From: Micromonospora rhizosphaerae
GTDB taxonomy: Bacteria; Actinomycetota; Actinomycetes; Mycobacteriales; Micromonosporaceae
Assembly (NCBI RefSeq): GCF_900091465.1
Contig: NZ_FMHV01000002.1
Location: 5,518,001 to 5,582,000 of the forward strand
Length of the DNA stretch: 64,000 nucleotides
Direction of reading: 5' to 3'
The notes under the pieces were generated by a model. That model saw only the letters and a list, made by a program, of their open reading frames with translations, did no database searches and was not told the origin of the DNA. Below are positions 8,548 to 16,880 of this stretch, one piece after another. The translations under genes and the position numbers were made by a program. How positions within the stretch are numbered: the first letter of the stretch is position 1; every line of letters begins with the position of its first letter.

Positions 8548-8989
8548 GCCTCTACCATGCCAGGCCGAGCGGACACCGGCAGACCAGCGACGCCAGCATT
8601 GACGACGTAGGCCGCGTAACCTGATCATCGTGGCCACTCGCCGACGGCCATCGCAGCGGCTGACTGGCGTGCAGAAGCTCCTCGCCGCCGGACAGCCTGC
8701 TGCGCCGATATGCGCACCCATTGTCAGGTGCGGCGCGGGGTCCGTGCGGTGAGCTGCTCCCGACGTGCCGTATGCGCCGTGCAGCGGTGCGTAGCCGAGC
8801 TGACATGGCTTCGTCCTGCCACCCGATATCGGCGGCGATCCTAGGTTCCGTCGCGGGGAGCGGAGTCGGGACCGTAGCCTGGCAGACAGGGTGCCAACGG
8901 GTGCTGTTCCGGCACGGCTGACCGAAGTCGTGGTAAGCCATGCGGCGGACATACTCGTACCCCGGGCGATACCGCGGGAGGAAGAAGCA
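8548..8989. other. Gene-free stretch between divergent DUF2277 and DUF427 genes
   Basis: About 440 bp with no convincing coding frame on either strand. It must hold the promoters of the two divergent genes. A ribosome site GGGAGGAAG just before 8990 serves the DUF427 gene. No repeat or operator stands out. Confidence 0.5.
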
Positions 8990-9769
8990 ATGTCCTTGAC
9001 ATTCGGGCACGCCCCATTCGCCGGGCAGCGCGGCGGGTTCGACTTCCCCGTTCCCGAGCACGTGCGCTACTGGGAACCCTGGCCCCGTCGGATGCGGGCG
9101 GTGTTCGCCGGGCGGACCGTGCTGGACAGCCAACGCGGAGTCGTGCTGCACGAGACCGGCCGCCTGCCCCAACACTTCTACCCCTTCGACGACCTGGACC
9201 AGGACCTGCTGTCAGCCGCCGAGCCCGACGCGCAGGGCCGGGCACAGTTCAGTGTGCGGGCCGGCCAGCGCACCGCACCTGGCGCGGTCACCGCCTTCCG
9301 GGACAGCGACGACGCGATCCCGGCGCTGCACGGGTACGTCTCGGTGGCCTTCGCCGCCATGGATCGCTGGTTCGAGGAGGACGAACCAATCTACGGCCAC
9401 GTCCGCGATCCCTACCACCGCGTCGACGTACGCCCCGCATCACGCCACGTAGTGGTCCGCCACGCCGGACGGGTAATCGCCGAGTCCACCCGGCCGAAGC
9501 TACTGTTCGAGACAAGCAACCCGATCCGCTACTACCTGCCCTTCGCCGACGTAGATCTTGGCGTCCTCGAACGCAGCGACACCGTCTCGGAATGCCCCTA
9601 CAAGGGCGACGGGCAGCACTGGCACCTGCACGCCGAGGGACAACGGGTATCCGACGCTGCATGGAGCCTGCCGCACCCGCTCCCCGAGGGCTTGGCCGCC
9701 GCCGAACACCTCTGCTTCTACCCCCACAAAGTCCACCTCGAGGTCGACGGGCGTCAGGTCACCGCGTAA
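8990..9769 (+). CDS. Tandem DUF427 domain protein
   Basis: A 259-residue cytosolic protein with two DUF427 modules. The first, from about residue 40, contains AGRTVLDSQRGVVLHETGRLPQHFYPF. The second, from about 150, contains AGRVIAESTRPKLLFETSNPIRYYLPFADV followed by SECPYKGDGQHWHLH. These blocks (small beta fold, conserved Y-P-F and CPYKG) define the family, whose biochemical role is not known. GGGAGGAAG lies about 8 bases before the ATG at 8990, which also excludes the long upstream extension. No operon partner is seen. Confidence 0.88.
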   Translation: MSLTFGHAPFAGQRGGFDFPVPEHVRYWEPWPRRMRAVFAGRTVLDSQRGVVLHETGRLPQHFYPFDDLDQDLLSAAEPDAQGRAQFSVRAGQRTAPGAVTAFRDSDDAIPALHGYVSVAFAAMDRWFEEDEPIYGHVRDPYHRVDVRPASRHVVVRHAGRVIAESTRPKLLFETSNPIRYYLPFADVDLGVLERSDTVSECPYKGDGQHWHLHAEGQRVSDAAWSLPHPLPEGLAAAEHLCFYPHKVHLEVDGRQVTA

Positions 9770-9992
9770 AAGATCGTTTCAGTTTGAGGCCGGCGTGTCG
9801 GTTGTAGACGGTGGCGGAGGCCGGTACATCGGGTGACCATGCGTGAGAGGGAGATCGTTGACGGACTGTGGGAGCGGACCGCTCCGCTGATCCCGGGCCG
9901 AGCCCGGTCAGCTCCCACGTGCCGTGAGGGGTGTACCCGAGTACGAACATGCCGCTTGGCCAGCCCGGACGTAATTCTCGGCAGGTACAGCG
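9770..9992. other. Intergenic stretch with a possible transposase N-terminal scrap
   Basis: A short plus-strand frame from 9839 (MREREIVDGLWERTAPLIPG) resembles the first residues of IS5-type transposases (ELWERIAPLLP), then loses similarity. The rest carries no gene. The histidine kinase stop is at 9993. Weak evidence only. Confidence 0.3.
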
Positions 9993-11651
9993 CTAGTCGG
10001 CGCGGGGAAGCGTGATGGTGAATGTCGTCCCGACGCCGACCTCACTCGCGACCCTGATGGTGCCCTGGTGATCGGTGACGATCTGCCGGGCGATGGCGAG
10101 GCCGAGGCCACTGCCCCCGGTACGGCGGCCCCGCGCGGCGTCGGCCCGCCAGAACCGGTCGAACACATGCGGCAGCGCGTCCGTTGCGATTCCCGAGCCG
10201 GTGTCGACGACCTGGACGATCGCCTGCGTTTCGGTGCGGCTCGCGACCAGCCGGACGCTGCCGCCCGCAGCGGTCGCCCGTAGTGCGTTGGTGACGAGAT
10301 TGCCCACCACCTGGCGGAGCCGGTCGGGATCGGCGTGTACCGCAACCGGCTCGGCCGCCACGCGCAACGACACCCCGGCTGACTCCGCCCGGGCGTGGTG
10401 GGCGGTGCGGCAGGTCTCCAGGAGCTCGGCCAGATCCACGGTGACCCGGTGGTACGCCAGGTTGCCGGCCTCAGCCAGGGCCAGGTCCTGCAGGTCGTCG
10501 ACGATGCGCTGTTGCAGCACCGCCTCCTCGTGGAGTGACGCGAAGAGATCCTGGTCCGGCGTGATCACGCCGTCGGAGAGCGCCTCGAGATAGCCGCGCA
10601 GGTTGGCCAGCGGGGTGCGCAGTTCGTGTGCGACGTCGGCGACCAGCCGGCGTTGCCGCTCCTCCCCGCGCTGCAGCGAGTCGGCCATCCGGTTGAACGA
10701 CCGGGCCAACTCCGCCAGCTCGTCGTTGCCCCGCACCGGAACCCGTCCGGTGAGGTCACCCCGGCCGAGCCGCTGAGCGGCCGCGGTGAGCGTGTCGATG
10801 GGCCGCAGCACTCGCCGGCTCAGCAGCGCGGTGCCGATGACCGCGACCGCCGCAACGCCCACTGCCGCGGCGAGCAGTGGACCGGCGGTCAACACGGACG
10901 CCGGATCGCCGCGAGCGCCGAGGTAGACCCGGGCGGGTACCGGCGCGACGTCACTGATCTCGTTGGTGAAGGCCCGGGCCAGGCAGGAATCCACTGGTTC
11001 CTCCGTCGAGGTGCCACAGACCTGCACCCGGGCAGCGCCGGCCGCCCGGTCCCGGCCCGGCTCGGCCGCGGCGTCGCGACAGCCGTCGACGATCTCGTCG
11101 ACGCCCCGGCGACCACGCCCGTCGGCCGCGCCCAGGTCGGCGTCGAACTGCGGAACTCCCGTGCTGGTGGTTGAAGCGACAACAGGGACGGATTCCCGGG
11201 TCAGGCATGCGGCGAACAGCACGCCCGTGCGGTAGGCGTTGATCGCAACGACCACGCCTTTCTCCCGGCCCGCCGGCTCCGCTGGCAATGCGGCCAGATT
11301 CAATACCGGCCGCGGGTCGACGAACCCGACCATCGTGCCGAGCGGCCGGGCGGTGCGGTTCTCCTGGGTGTCCGTGTCCACGATCACGTCGCCCGTGTCG
11401 GCGACCAGGTGGATCCGCTGACCGGTCTGGGTGCGCAGGTCCTGCACCAGGTCGGGCACGCCCTCCCAGGTGCCGTGCTGACTGCTGTACGTCCTGAGTC
11501 GGCCGACGACCTGGTCGAGTTGCGCCCGGTCGGTGGTGGCCGAGTCGTTGATCTGTTGCGAGGCCTGCCGCAGGGTCAGCCACGCGGTCGCCGCGGTCGC
11601 GCTCACCGCGACGAGGATGACCAGCCAGAGCACCCGTAGCCGAAAACTCAC
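9993..11651 (-). CDS. VanS/PhoR-like membrane sensor histidine kinase
   Basis: A 552-residue two-component sensor. A first membrane helix lies at about residues 5-25. An extracytoplasmic sensor domain of about 200 residues follows, with several cysteines (CLTRES, DGCRDA, VCGTST, DSCLARA). A second helix near 245-265 leads to a HAMP linker, the phosphoacceptor His in DVAHELRTPLANLRG and the ATPase domain (NLVTNALRATAAGG, DTGSGI, GSGLGLAIARQIV). GTG 11651 overlaps the regulator stop as GTGA, so the two are translationally coupled. It is divergent from a racemase/ligase/dipeptidase operon, which suggests cell-wall sensing. The ligand is unknown, and the sensor is larger than classic VanS. Confidence 0.93.
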   Translation of the reverse strand: MSFRLRVLWLVILVAVSATAATAWLTLRQASQQINDSATTDRAQLDQVVGRLRTYSSQHGTWEGVPDLVQDLRTQTGQRIHLVADTGDVIVDTDTQENRTARPLGTMVGFVDPRPVLNLAALPAEPAGREKGVVVAINAYRTGVLFAACLTRESVPVVASTTSTGVPQFDADLGAADGRGRRGVDEIVDGCRDAAAEPGRDRAAGAARVQVCGTSTEEPVDSCLARAFTNEISDVAPVPARVYLGARGDPASVLTAGPLLAAAVGVAAVAVIGTALLSRRVLRPIDTLTAAAQRLGRGDLTGRVPVRGNDELAELARSFNRMADSLQRGEERQRRLVADVAHELRTPLANLRGYLEALSDGVITPDQDLFASLHEEAVLQQRIVDDLQDLALAEAGNLAYHRVTVDLAELLETCRTAHHARAESAGVSLRVAAEPVAVHADPDRLRQVVGNLVTNALRATAAGGSVRLVASRTETQAIVQVVDTGSGIATDALPHVFDRFWRADAARGRRTGGSGLGLAIARQIVTDHQGTIRVASEVGVGTTFTITLPRAD

Positions 11652-12388
11652 CGGCTGGCTCCGGGCGTGCCCTCGGGCGTCGGCGTCGCCACCGGTTCCG
11701 GCTCCGGTTCGGCGAGCCGGTAGCCGCGGCCGTAGACGGTCTGCACGTACCGCGGCTCGGCAACGTCGTCCTCGATCTTGCGGCGGAGGTTCATCACGTG
11801 CGCATCGACGGTGCGTTCGAGCACGAAATGATCGAATCCGAAGGCCCGGTCGATGATCTGCGCTCGGGTGAACGCCCGCCCGGGCTCGCCGGCGAGCACC
11901 TCGAGGATGCCGAACTCCTTGGCCGTCAGGGCGACCGGCCGGCCGCCGACGCGTACCTCGAACCGGCCGGCGTCCACCTCGAGGTTGCCGACGCGCAGCA
12001 CCGCCCGGTTGTCGGCGTTCACCACCCGGGCCCGGCGCAGCAGCGCCCGTACCCGGGCGGCCAGCTCCCGCGGGCTGTACGGCTTGGTGAGGTAGTCGTC
12101 GGCACCGAGATCGAGGCCCAGCAGGACGTCGTCCTCGGTGGTACGGGCGGTCAGCAGCAGGATCGGGATGTCCGATTCGGCGCGCAGGATCCGGCACACG
12201 TCGAGGCCGTCGACGACCGGCATCATCACGTCGAGGACCACCAGGTCCGGCCGGCGGGACCGGCACTGGTCCAGCGCGGCCCGCCCGTCGCCGACCAGCA
12301 GCACGCTGTGCCCCTCGCGTTCGAGATAGACCCGTACCAGGTTGGCCTGCTTGGGGTCGTCCTCGGCGACCAGGATCCGCGCGCTCAT
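11648..12388 (-). CDS. OmpR/VanR-like response regulator
   Basis: A 246-residue regulator. The receiver domain (about 1-120) has the phosphorylation Asp in DLVVLDVMMPVVDGLD and the Lys in YLTKPYSPREL. A winged-helix output domain of OmpR type (about 140-230) contains RTVDAHVMNLRRKIEDD and YVQTVYGRGYRL. The start at 12388 follows GGGGAA, giving MSARILVAEDD. It is coupled to the downstream kinase and divergent from the cell-wall operon at 12569-16796, which it probably controls. Confidence 0.95.
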   Translation of the reverse strand: MSARILVAEDDPKQANLVRVYLEREGHSVLLVGDGRAALDQCRSRRPDLVVLDVMMPVVDGLDVCRILRAESDIPILLLTARTTEDDVLLGLDLGADDYLTKPYSPRELAARVRALLRRARVVNADNRAVLRVGNLEVDAGRFEVRVGGRPVALTAKEFGILEVLAGEPGRAFTRAQIIDRAFGFDHFVLERTVDAHVMNLRRKIEDDVAEPRYVQTVYGRGYRLAEPEPEPVATPTPEGTPGASR

Positions 12389-12568
12389 GTTTCCCCATTC
12401 TGCCTGGTGGTGGCGGGGGTCAAGTAAACCCGAAACCCGTGAAGAACTGATGTGGGCGGGCTCCGGAGAGCGGCGAGCGGGATATCCGCACAGCTGGCCC
12501 ACGGCGTCTTCAAGGGTTCTTCACAACAGGCTGCCTACCGTGCCCGTCATGGCAGTCAGGAGCCGGAC
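12389..12568. promoter_or_regulatory. Divergent promoter region of the van-like cluster
   Basis: This 180-bp gap separates the response regulator from the small first ORF of the cell-wall operon. It contains a 9-bp inverted repeat, GTGAAGAAC at 12439-12447 and GTTCTTCAC at 12516-12524, with 68 bp between the arms. Separated arms of this kind suit binding of regulator dimers at two promoters. AGGAG at 12558-12562 is the ribosome site for the next ORF. Confidence 0.45.
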
Positions 12569-12760
12569 ATGATCTTCGAACCAGCACACCCAGGCCGCCG
12601 CGATGAGCAGCGGCGGCGGGCGGTCCGGCGGCGGATCCGGGAGACGCTCGCGGTGCGCCGGGCCGCCGCGGTCGGCGGACACGGGGCCGCCGCGGTCGGC
12701 GGGCACGGGGCCGCCGAACCGCCGGATGAACCGCCCGTCGAACCCGGCGCTGCCGGGTGA
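12569..12760 (+). CDS. Small basic-to-acidic ORF with internal repeat, first gene of the van-like operon
   Basis: A 63-residue frame with AGGAG six bases before the ATG. The N-terminal half is strongly basic (GRRDEQRRRAVRRRIRET), the middle contains a twice-repeated AAAVGGHG-type unit, and the end is acidic and proline-rich. No known family. It may be a real small protein or a leader whose translation couples to the racemase gene 35 bp further on. Confidence 0.4.
   Translation: MIFEPAHPGRRDEQRRRAVRRRIRETLAVRRAAAVGGHGAAAVGGHGAAEPPDEPPVEPGAAG
12661..12708 (+). repeat. Two-copy 24-bp tandem repeat
   Basis: A 24-bp unit (GGCCGCCGCGGTCGGCG then GACACGG or GGCACGG) occurs twice in a row with one mismatch inside the small ORF. 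It keeps frame, adding eight residues per copy. Confidence 0.8.
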
Positions 12761-12795
12761 CGCCGGGTACGCGCGGTCGGCGCGCGGGGACCGGT

Positions 12796-13962
12796 GTGAC
12801 CAATGAGAGTGCCCAGCTGGCCGAGGCCGTGATCGATCTTGCGGCGATCGCGGAGAACATCCGGATGGTCGGGGCGATCGCACGTACCGGGTTGATGGCC
12901 GTGGTGAAGGCCGACGCGTTCGGGCACGGCGCGGTGCCGGTGGCGCGGGCCGCGTTGGGGGCCGGCGCCGACTGGCTGGGCGTGACCTCGGCGACGGAGG
13001 CGGTGGCACTGCGATCGGCGGGCATCGACGCGCCCGTCCTGAGCTGGCTGCACCGGCCGGACGAGGACTTCACCCGCCTGATCGCCGCGGACGTCGACAT
13101 CGCGGTGTCGACCCTGGCCCATCTGCGCGCGATCGCCAACGCGGCCGCGGATCTCGGTGTGCCCGCCGCGGTCCAACTCAAGGCGGACGTCGGTCTGTCC
13201 CGCAACGGTGCCGGCGGCGACGAATGGCCCGAACTGGTCGCCTGGGCTCGCAAGCACGAGGCGGAGGGCAGCGTCCGGGTACGCGGGGTGTGGTCCCACC
13301 TGACGAATGCCGACGTGCCGGGCTGCCCGAGCATCGCCCGGCAGCTGTCAACGTTCCGGGAGGCGCTGCGGATCGCCCGGGATGCCGGGCTCGACCCCGA
13401 AGTGATACATCTGGCCAATTCGGCGGCGGCACTGGCCGCCCCGCAGACCCGGTTCGATCTCTGCCGGATCGGCCTGGCCATGTACGGCGTCGACCCGTTC
13501 GGCGCGACCGGTCCCCGCCGCTACGGCCTGCGACCCGCCATGACCCTGCGGTCAAGGGTGATCAACCTGAAACGCGTGCCCGCCGGCACCGGCGTGTCCT
13601 ACGGCCCCGATCATGTGACCGATCGGCCGACCACGCTCGCTCTGCTGCCGCTCGGGTACGCCGATGGTCTGTCGCGCACCGCCGAGGGCCGCGCGTGGGT
13701 CTGGCTCGCCGGTCGACGATGCCCGATCGTCGGTCGCATCGCCATGGATCAGTGCGTCGTCGACGTCGGCGATCTACCGGTGACGCTCGGCGATCCCGTG
13801 GTTGTCTTCGGTGCCGGCGCCGAGCCGGGCTCGCTCGACCCGGCCGAGCCGACGGCCGCCGAATGGGCGCAGTGGGCCGGCACCAACCCGCACGAAGTCT
13901 TGACCGGAATCGGCGCGCGAGTTGCGCGCGTACACCTACACGGGGAAGCGGCAAGATCATGA
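12796..13962 (+). CDS. alr: Alanine racemase-type PLP enzyme
   Basis: A 388-residue fold-type III PLP enzyme converting L-Ala to D-Ala; a D-Ser product as in VanT cannot be excluded. The PLP lysine lies in MAVVKADAFGHGA, the catalytic Tyr region is GTGVSYGPDHVT, and LLPLGYADGLSR and VGRIAMDQCVVDVG are family blocks. The GTG at 12796 is preferred because GGGGA precedes it by five bases and the family N-terminus starts there. It lacks the membrane domain of enterococcal VanT. The stop overlaps the next start as ATGA, coupling racemase to ligase and so feeding D-amino acid into dipeptide synthesis. Confidence 0.92.
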   Translation: MTNESAQLAEAVIDLAAIAENIRMVGAIARTGLMAVVKADAFGHGAVPVARAALGAGADWLGVTSATEAVALRSAGIDAPVLSWLHRPDEDFTRLIAADVDIAVSTLAHLRAIANAAADLGVPAAVQLKADVGLSRNGAGGDEWPELVAWARKHEAEGSVRVRGVWSHLTNADVPGCPSIARQLSTFREALRIARDAGLDPEVIHLANSAAALAAPQTRFDLCRIGLAMYGVDPFGATGPRRYGLRPAMTLRSRVINLKRVPAGTGVSYGPDHVTDRPTTLALLPLGYADGLSRTAEGRAWVWLAGRRCPIVGRIAMDQCVVDVGDLPVTLGDPVVVFGAGAEPGSLDPAEPTAAEWAQWAGTNPHEVLTGIGARVARVHLHGEAARS

Positions 13963-14987
13963 CTGTTCGTTTGGCGGTGCTGTTCGGTGGGCGCAGCGGG
14001 GAGCACGACGTCTCCCGGCGCTCGGCGGAAAGCATCCTGGCCCACCTCGACCGCGACACCTACGACGTGACCGAGGTGCTGATCGAGCGGGACGGCCAGT
14101 GGCGGGTGAACGGCGACCGGGCCACGTTCGCGCAGGCGCTGCGGACCCTCGGCGAGCAGGACGTGGTGTTCCCGGCGCTGCACGGCCCGTACGGTGAGGA
14201 CGGCACCGTCCAGTCGATGCTGGAGTGGCTCGGCGTCGCGTTTGTCGGAAACGGTGTCTTCGCCAGCGCCGCGGGGATGGACAAGCCGGTCACAAAGAAA
14301 CTCCTCACCGCCGACGGCCTGCGCGTGGCCGACGGGGTGACGCTGCGGCCCGACGAGGAGCTGTCGTCGCGGGATCAGGAGCGGCTAGGGCTCCCCGTCT
14401 TCGTCAAACCGGCCCGGGCCGGCTCCAGCCTGGGGGTCTCCAAGGTCGAGCGGTGGGCGCAGCTGCCCGCCGCCCTGCGGCTCGCGCGCGAGAGCGACGC
14501 GAAGGTCCTCGTCGAGCGCGGGGTGCGCGGGCGCGAGATCGACGTCGCCGTCCTCGAGCACCCCGACGGCCACGTCGAGGCCGGGCCGCCGCTGGAGATA
14601 CGGGTGGCGAACGCCGCCTTCTTCGACTACGACGCCAAGTACGACGGCGGCGCCGTCTTCGACATCCCGGCTCAGCTCGACCCCGGCACCACCCGGCTGC
14701 TGAAGGACCGGGCCGTGCAGGCGTTCCACGCGCTCGGCTGCCGTGGGCTGCTCCGCGTCGACTTCTTCCTGCCGGATCCGGACGCCGAGCACGGCGACGG
14801 GTGGACCGGAGACTGCCGGGAGCCGGTGATCAACGAGGTCAACACCTTCCCCGGGTTCACCGCCGCCTCCCAGTACCCGCAGATCTGGCAGCGGGCCGGG
14901 ATCGGCTTCTCGGCGCTGCTCGACATCCTGATCGAGGGCGCGCTGCAGCGGCGCGACGCCGTCTCCCCCTCTCCGGCGCCCTGCTGA
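13959..14987 (+). CDS. ddl: D-alanine-D-alanine ligase family enzyme, specificity uncertain
   Basis: A 342-residue ATP-grasp ligase making a D-Ala-D-X dipeptide for peptidoglycan stems. Visible blocks are VLFGGRSGEHDVS (N-terminus), FPALHGPYGEDG, PVFVKPARAGSSLGVSKV (nucleotide loop) and NEVNTFPGFTAASQYP. The omega loop reads FFDYDAKYDGG and keeps the Lys-Tyr of D-Ala-D-Ala ligases. In the final block Gln occupies the place of Leu or Met in ordinary Ddl and Arg in VanA and VanC, so the acceptor could be D-Ala or D-Ser. It is coupled on both sides (ATGA with alr, TGATG with murG). As a second ligase beside a VanRS-type pair it may serve in antibiotic tolerance. Confidence 0.88.
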   Translation: MTVRLAVLFGGRSGEHDVSRRSAESILAHLDRDTYDVTEVLIERDGQWRVNGDRATFAQALRTLGEQDVVFPALHGPYGEDGTVQSMLEWLGVAFVGNGVFASAAGMDKPVTKKLLTADGLRVADGVTLRPDEELSSRDQERLGLPVFVKPARAGSSLGVSKVERWAQLPAALRLARESDAKVLVERGVRGREIDVAVLEHPDGHVEAGPPLEIRVANAAFFDYDAKYDGGAVFDIPAQLDPGTTRLLKDRAVQAFHALGCRGLLRVDFFLPDPDAEHGDGWTGDCREPVINEVNTFPGFTAASQYPQIWQRAGIGFSALLDILIEGALQRRDAVSPSPAPC

Positions 14988-16155
14988 TGGCCGTCTACAC
15001 CGCCGAACATCTCCGCAGCATTCGCGTCATCGTCACCGGCGGGGCGGGCACACCTACCCGGCGCTGACCACGATCCGTACGCTCCGCGACCGACTGGCGA
15101 CGGCCCGCACCGCACCGGACGTCCGCTGGGTGGGCGTCGCCCACGGACTGGAGGCCAGCATCGCCCGGCAGGAAGGCATCCCCTTCACGGCGATCACCAC
15201 CGGCAAACTGCGCCGATCGCCGAACCTGCACGAGTGGGGCCGCAACGTCGCCGACGCCTTCCGCGTGCCACTCGGCATCTTCCAGGCCATCATGATCGTG
15301 GTGCGCAGCCGGCCCGAGGTGGTCTTCTCCACCGGCGGATACGTCTCCGTCCCGATCGGGATCGCCGCCTGGATGACCCGCCGCCCGCTGGTCATGCACG
15401 AGCAGATCCTCACGCTCGGGCTGGCGAACCGGATCCTCGCCCGCCTGGCCGATCGAGTCCTGCTCAGCCACGAATCCTCCATCGACCATCTGCCCGCCCG
15501 AGCGAAAGCCCGCGCGGTGGTCACCGGCAACCCGATCCGGCCCGAGATCCTCAGCGGCAACCGCGACCGGGCGCTCGCCGCATACCACCTGGATCCCCGC
15601 CTGCCGCTGGTATACGTCACCGGCGGCGCCCAGGGCGCCGTCCAGGTCAACAACCTGATCGCCGACATCCTCCCCGGACTCCTGCAGAAATGTCAGGTGC
15701 TGCACCAGTGCGGCGACTACTCCCTCGACCGGATGCGGCAGGTCGCCGACGCCCTCCCGGAACACCTACGCAGCAGGTACCGGGTCGTCGACTACGTGCA
15801 CGGCGAGCTGCCCGACGTCCCGAGCGCCGCGGACATCGTCGTCGCGCGCAGCGGCGCCGGCACCGTCGCCGAACTCACCGCCCTGGGCAAGGCATGCGTC
15901 TTCATCCCGCTCATCCCCACCGGCGGCGACGAACAACGACGGACCGCACGGCACCTCGCCGACGCCGGTGCCTCCCGCATGCTCGCCGGCCCCGACGCCT
16001 CCGCCAACCGCCTCTACGAGGAGATCATGGTGCTGCTCGACCACCCGGAGCGACGCCGGGAGCTGGCCAACGCCGCCCGTCAACACGGCCGGCCCCATGC
16101 GGCCACGGCCGTGGCCAGCGCGATCATCGACGCCGCCGGCCGGTACCGGTCATGA
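14987..16155 (+). pseudogene. murG: MurG-like UDP-GlcNAc glycosyltransferase with N-terminal frameshift
   Basis: MurG makes lipid II from lipid I at the inner membrane face. The start at 14987 overlaps the ligase stop and encodes VIVTGG; the frame then breaks in the G-rich tract 15038-15050 and resumes in another frame as GGHTYPALTTIRTLRDRL, continuing to 16155. The later blocks are good: TGGYVSVPIGIAAWM, HEQILTLGLANRILARLADR, VARSGAGTVAELTALGKACV. The lost phase lies inside the glycine-rich substrate loop, so the gene is dead unless frameshifted or wrongly read. An internal ATG at 15130 could make only a shortened protein. The stop overlaps the VanX start. Confidence 0.82.
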
Positions 16156-16796
16156 TCCTGCTGTCTGATCGGCGAATCTCGGCCCTCCCGCTCGGCGACA
16201 ACGGGGAAGCCCTGGTCGACATACGCCAGGTTGCGGAACTTCGGGTTGACGATCGCCTGGCCGACGAGGCCGGGGCCTACGCACACCTACGCGAGGCAAC
16301 GGTCCAGCGCTTGCTCGCCGCCCAGCGGACCCTGCCCCGGGGGCTGCGGCTGCTGATCATCGAGGGGTACCGGCCACTCAGCCTGCAAACGACCTACTTC
16401 GAGAGCTACCAGGCCGAACTGCGCCGCAGGTACCCGGACTGGGACTCGGCGCGCCGGCACGTGGAGGCCAGCAAGTACATCTCGCCGCCCGAGGTGGCTC
16501 CACACAGTACCGGCGGGACGGTCGACCTCACGCTCTGTACGGCCGACGGGCTCGAACTGGACCTGGGCACGATCGTCAACGCCAGCCCGGTGGACAGCGC
16601 CAACGCCTGCTTCACCGGATCACCCGACATCTCCCCGCAGGCGCGCACCAATCGCGGCATCCTGGGCCAGGCGCTGTCGTCTGCCGGCATGGTCAACTAC
16701 CCGACCGAATGGTGGCACTGGTCGTTCGGCGACCGCTACTGGGCGTTGAGCACCGGGGCCGCCCGGACCCGGTACGGGCCAGTGGATCTGCCGTGA
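16152..16796 (+). CDS. vanX: VanX-type D-Ala-D-Ala dipeptidase (M15D)
   Basis: A 214-residue zinc peptidase of the VanX family, which hydrolyses free D-Ala-D-Ala in the cytoplasm so that the altered dipeptide is used. Zinc ligands are visible: His and Asp in APHSTGGTVDLTL (SxHxxGxxxD type) and the Glu-His pair in YPTEWWHWSFGD; EGYRPLSLQ carries the transition-state Arg. There is no signal peptide. It is the last gene of an operon with racemase and ligase-type enzymes, coupled by ATGA to the MurG frame. This combination is what D-Ala-D-Ser or D-Ala-D-Lac resistance operons need, but no VanH-type lactate dehydrogenase is present. Confidence 0.9.
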   Translation: MILLSDRRISALPLGDNGEALVDIRQVAELRVDDRLADEAGAYAHLREATVQRLLAAQRTLPRGLRLLIIEGYRPLSLQTTYFESYQAELRRRYPDWDSARRHVEASKYISPPEVAPHSTGGTVDLTLCTADGLELDLGTIVNASPVDSANACFTGSPDISPQARTNRGILGQALSSAGMVNYPTEWWHWSFGDRYWALSTGAARTRYGPVDLP

Positions 16797-16815
16797 AGCG
16801 GCTGTACGCCGGCGT

Positions 16816-16834
16816 CACCGCCGTGTTGGCGGTG
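16816..16834. terminator. Hairpin between convergent vanX-like and pntB genes
   Basis: CACCGCC and GGCGGTG arms around a five-base loop lie 20 bp after the dipeptidase stop and 47 bp before the end of pntB. The position suits a bidirectional terminator; no T-run follows, as is common in actinobacteria. Confidence 0.5.
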
Positions 16835-16880
16835 AGGCCAACTGGTTTCCTCTCACCGGCGGGGTCGTTCGACGTCGCGG

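Noticed and set aside
12569..16796. Naming the cluster vanHAX
   Set aside because: There is no VanH-type dehydrogenase and the ligase omega loop is of the Lys-Tyr type, not the VanA type. The D-Ser or D-Ala type is left open.
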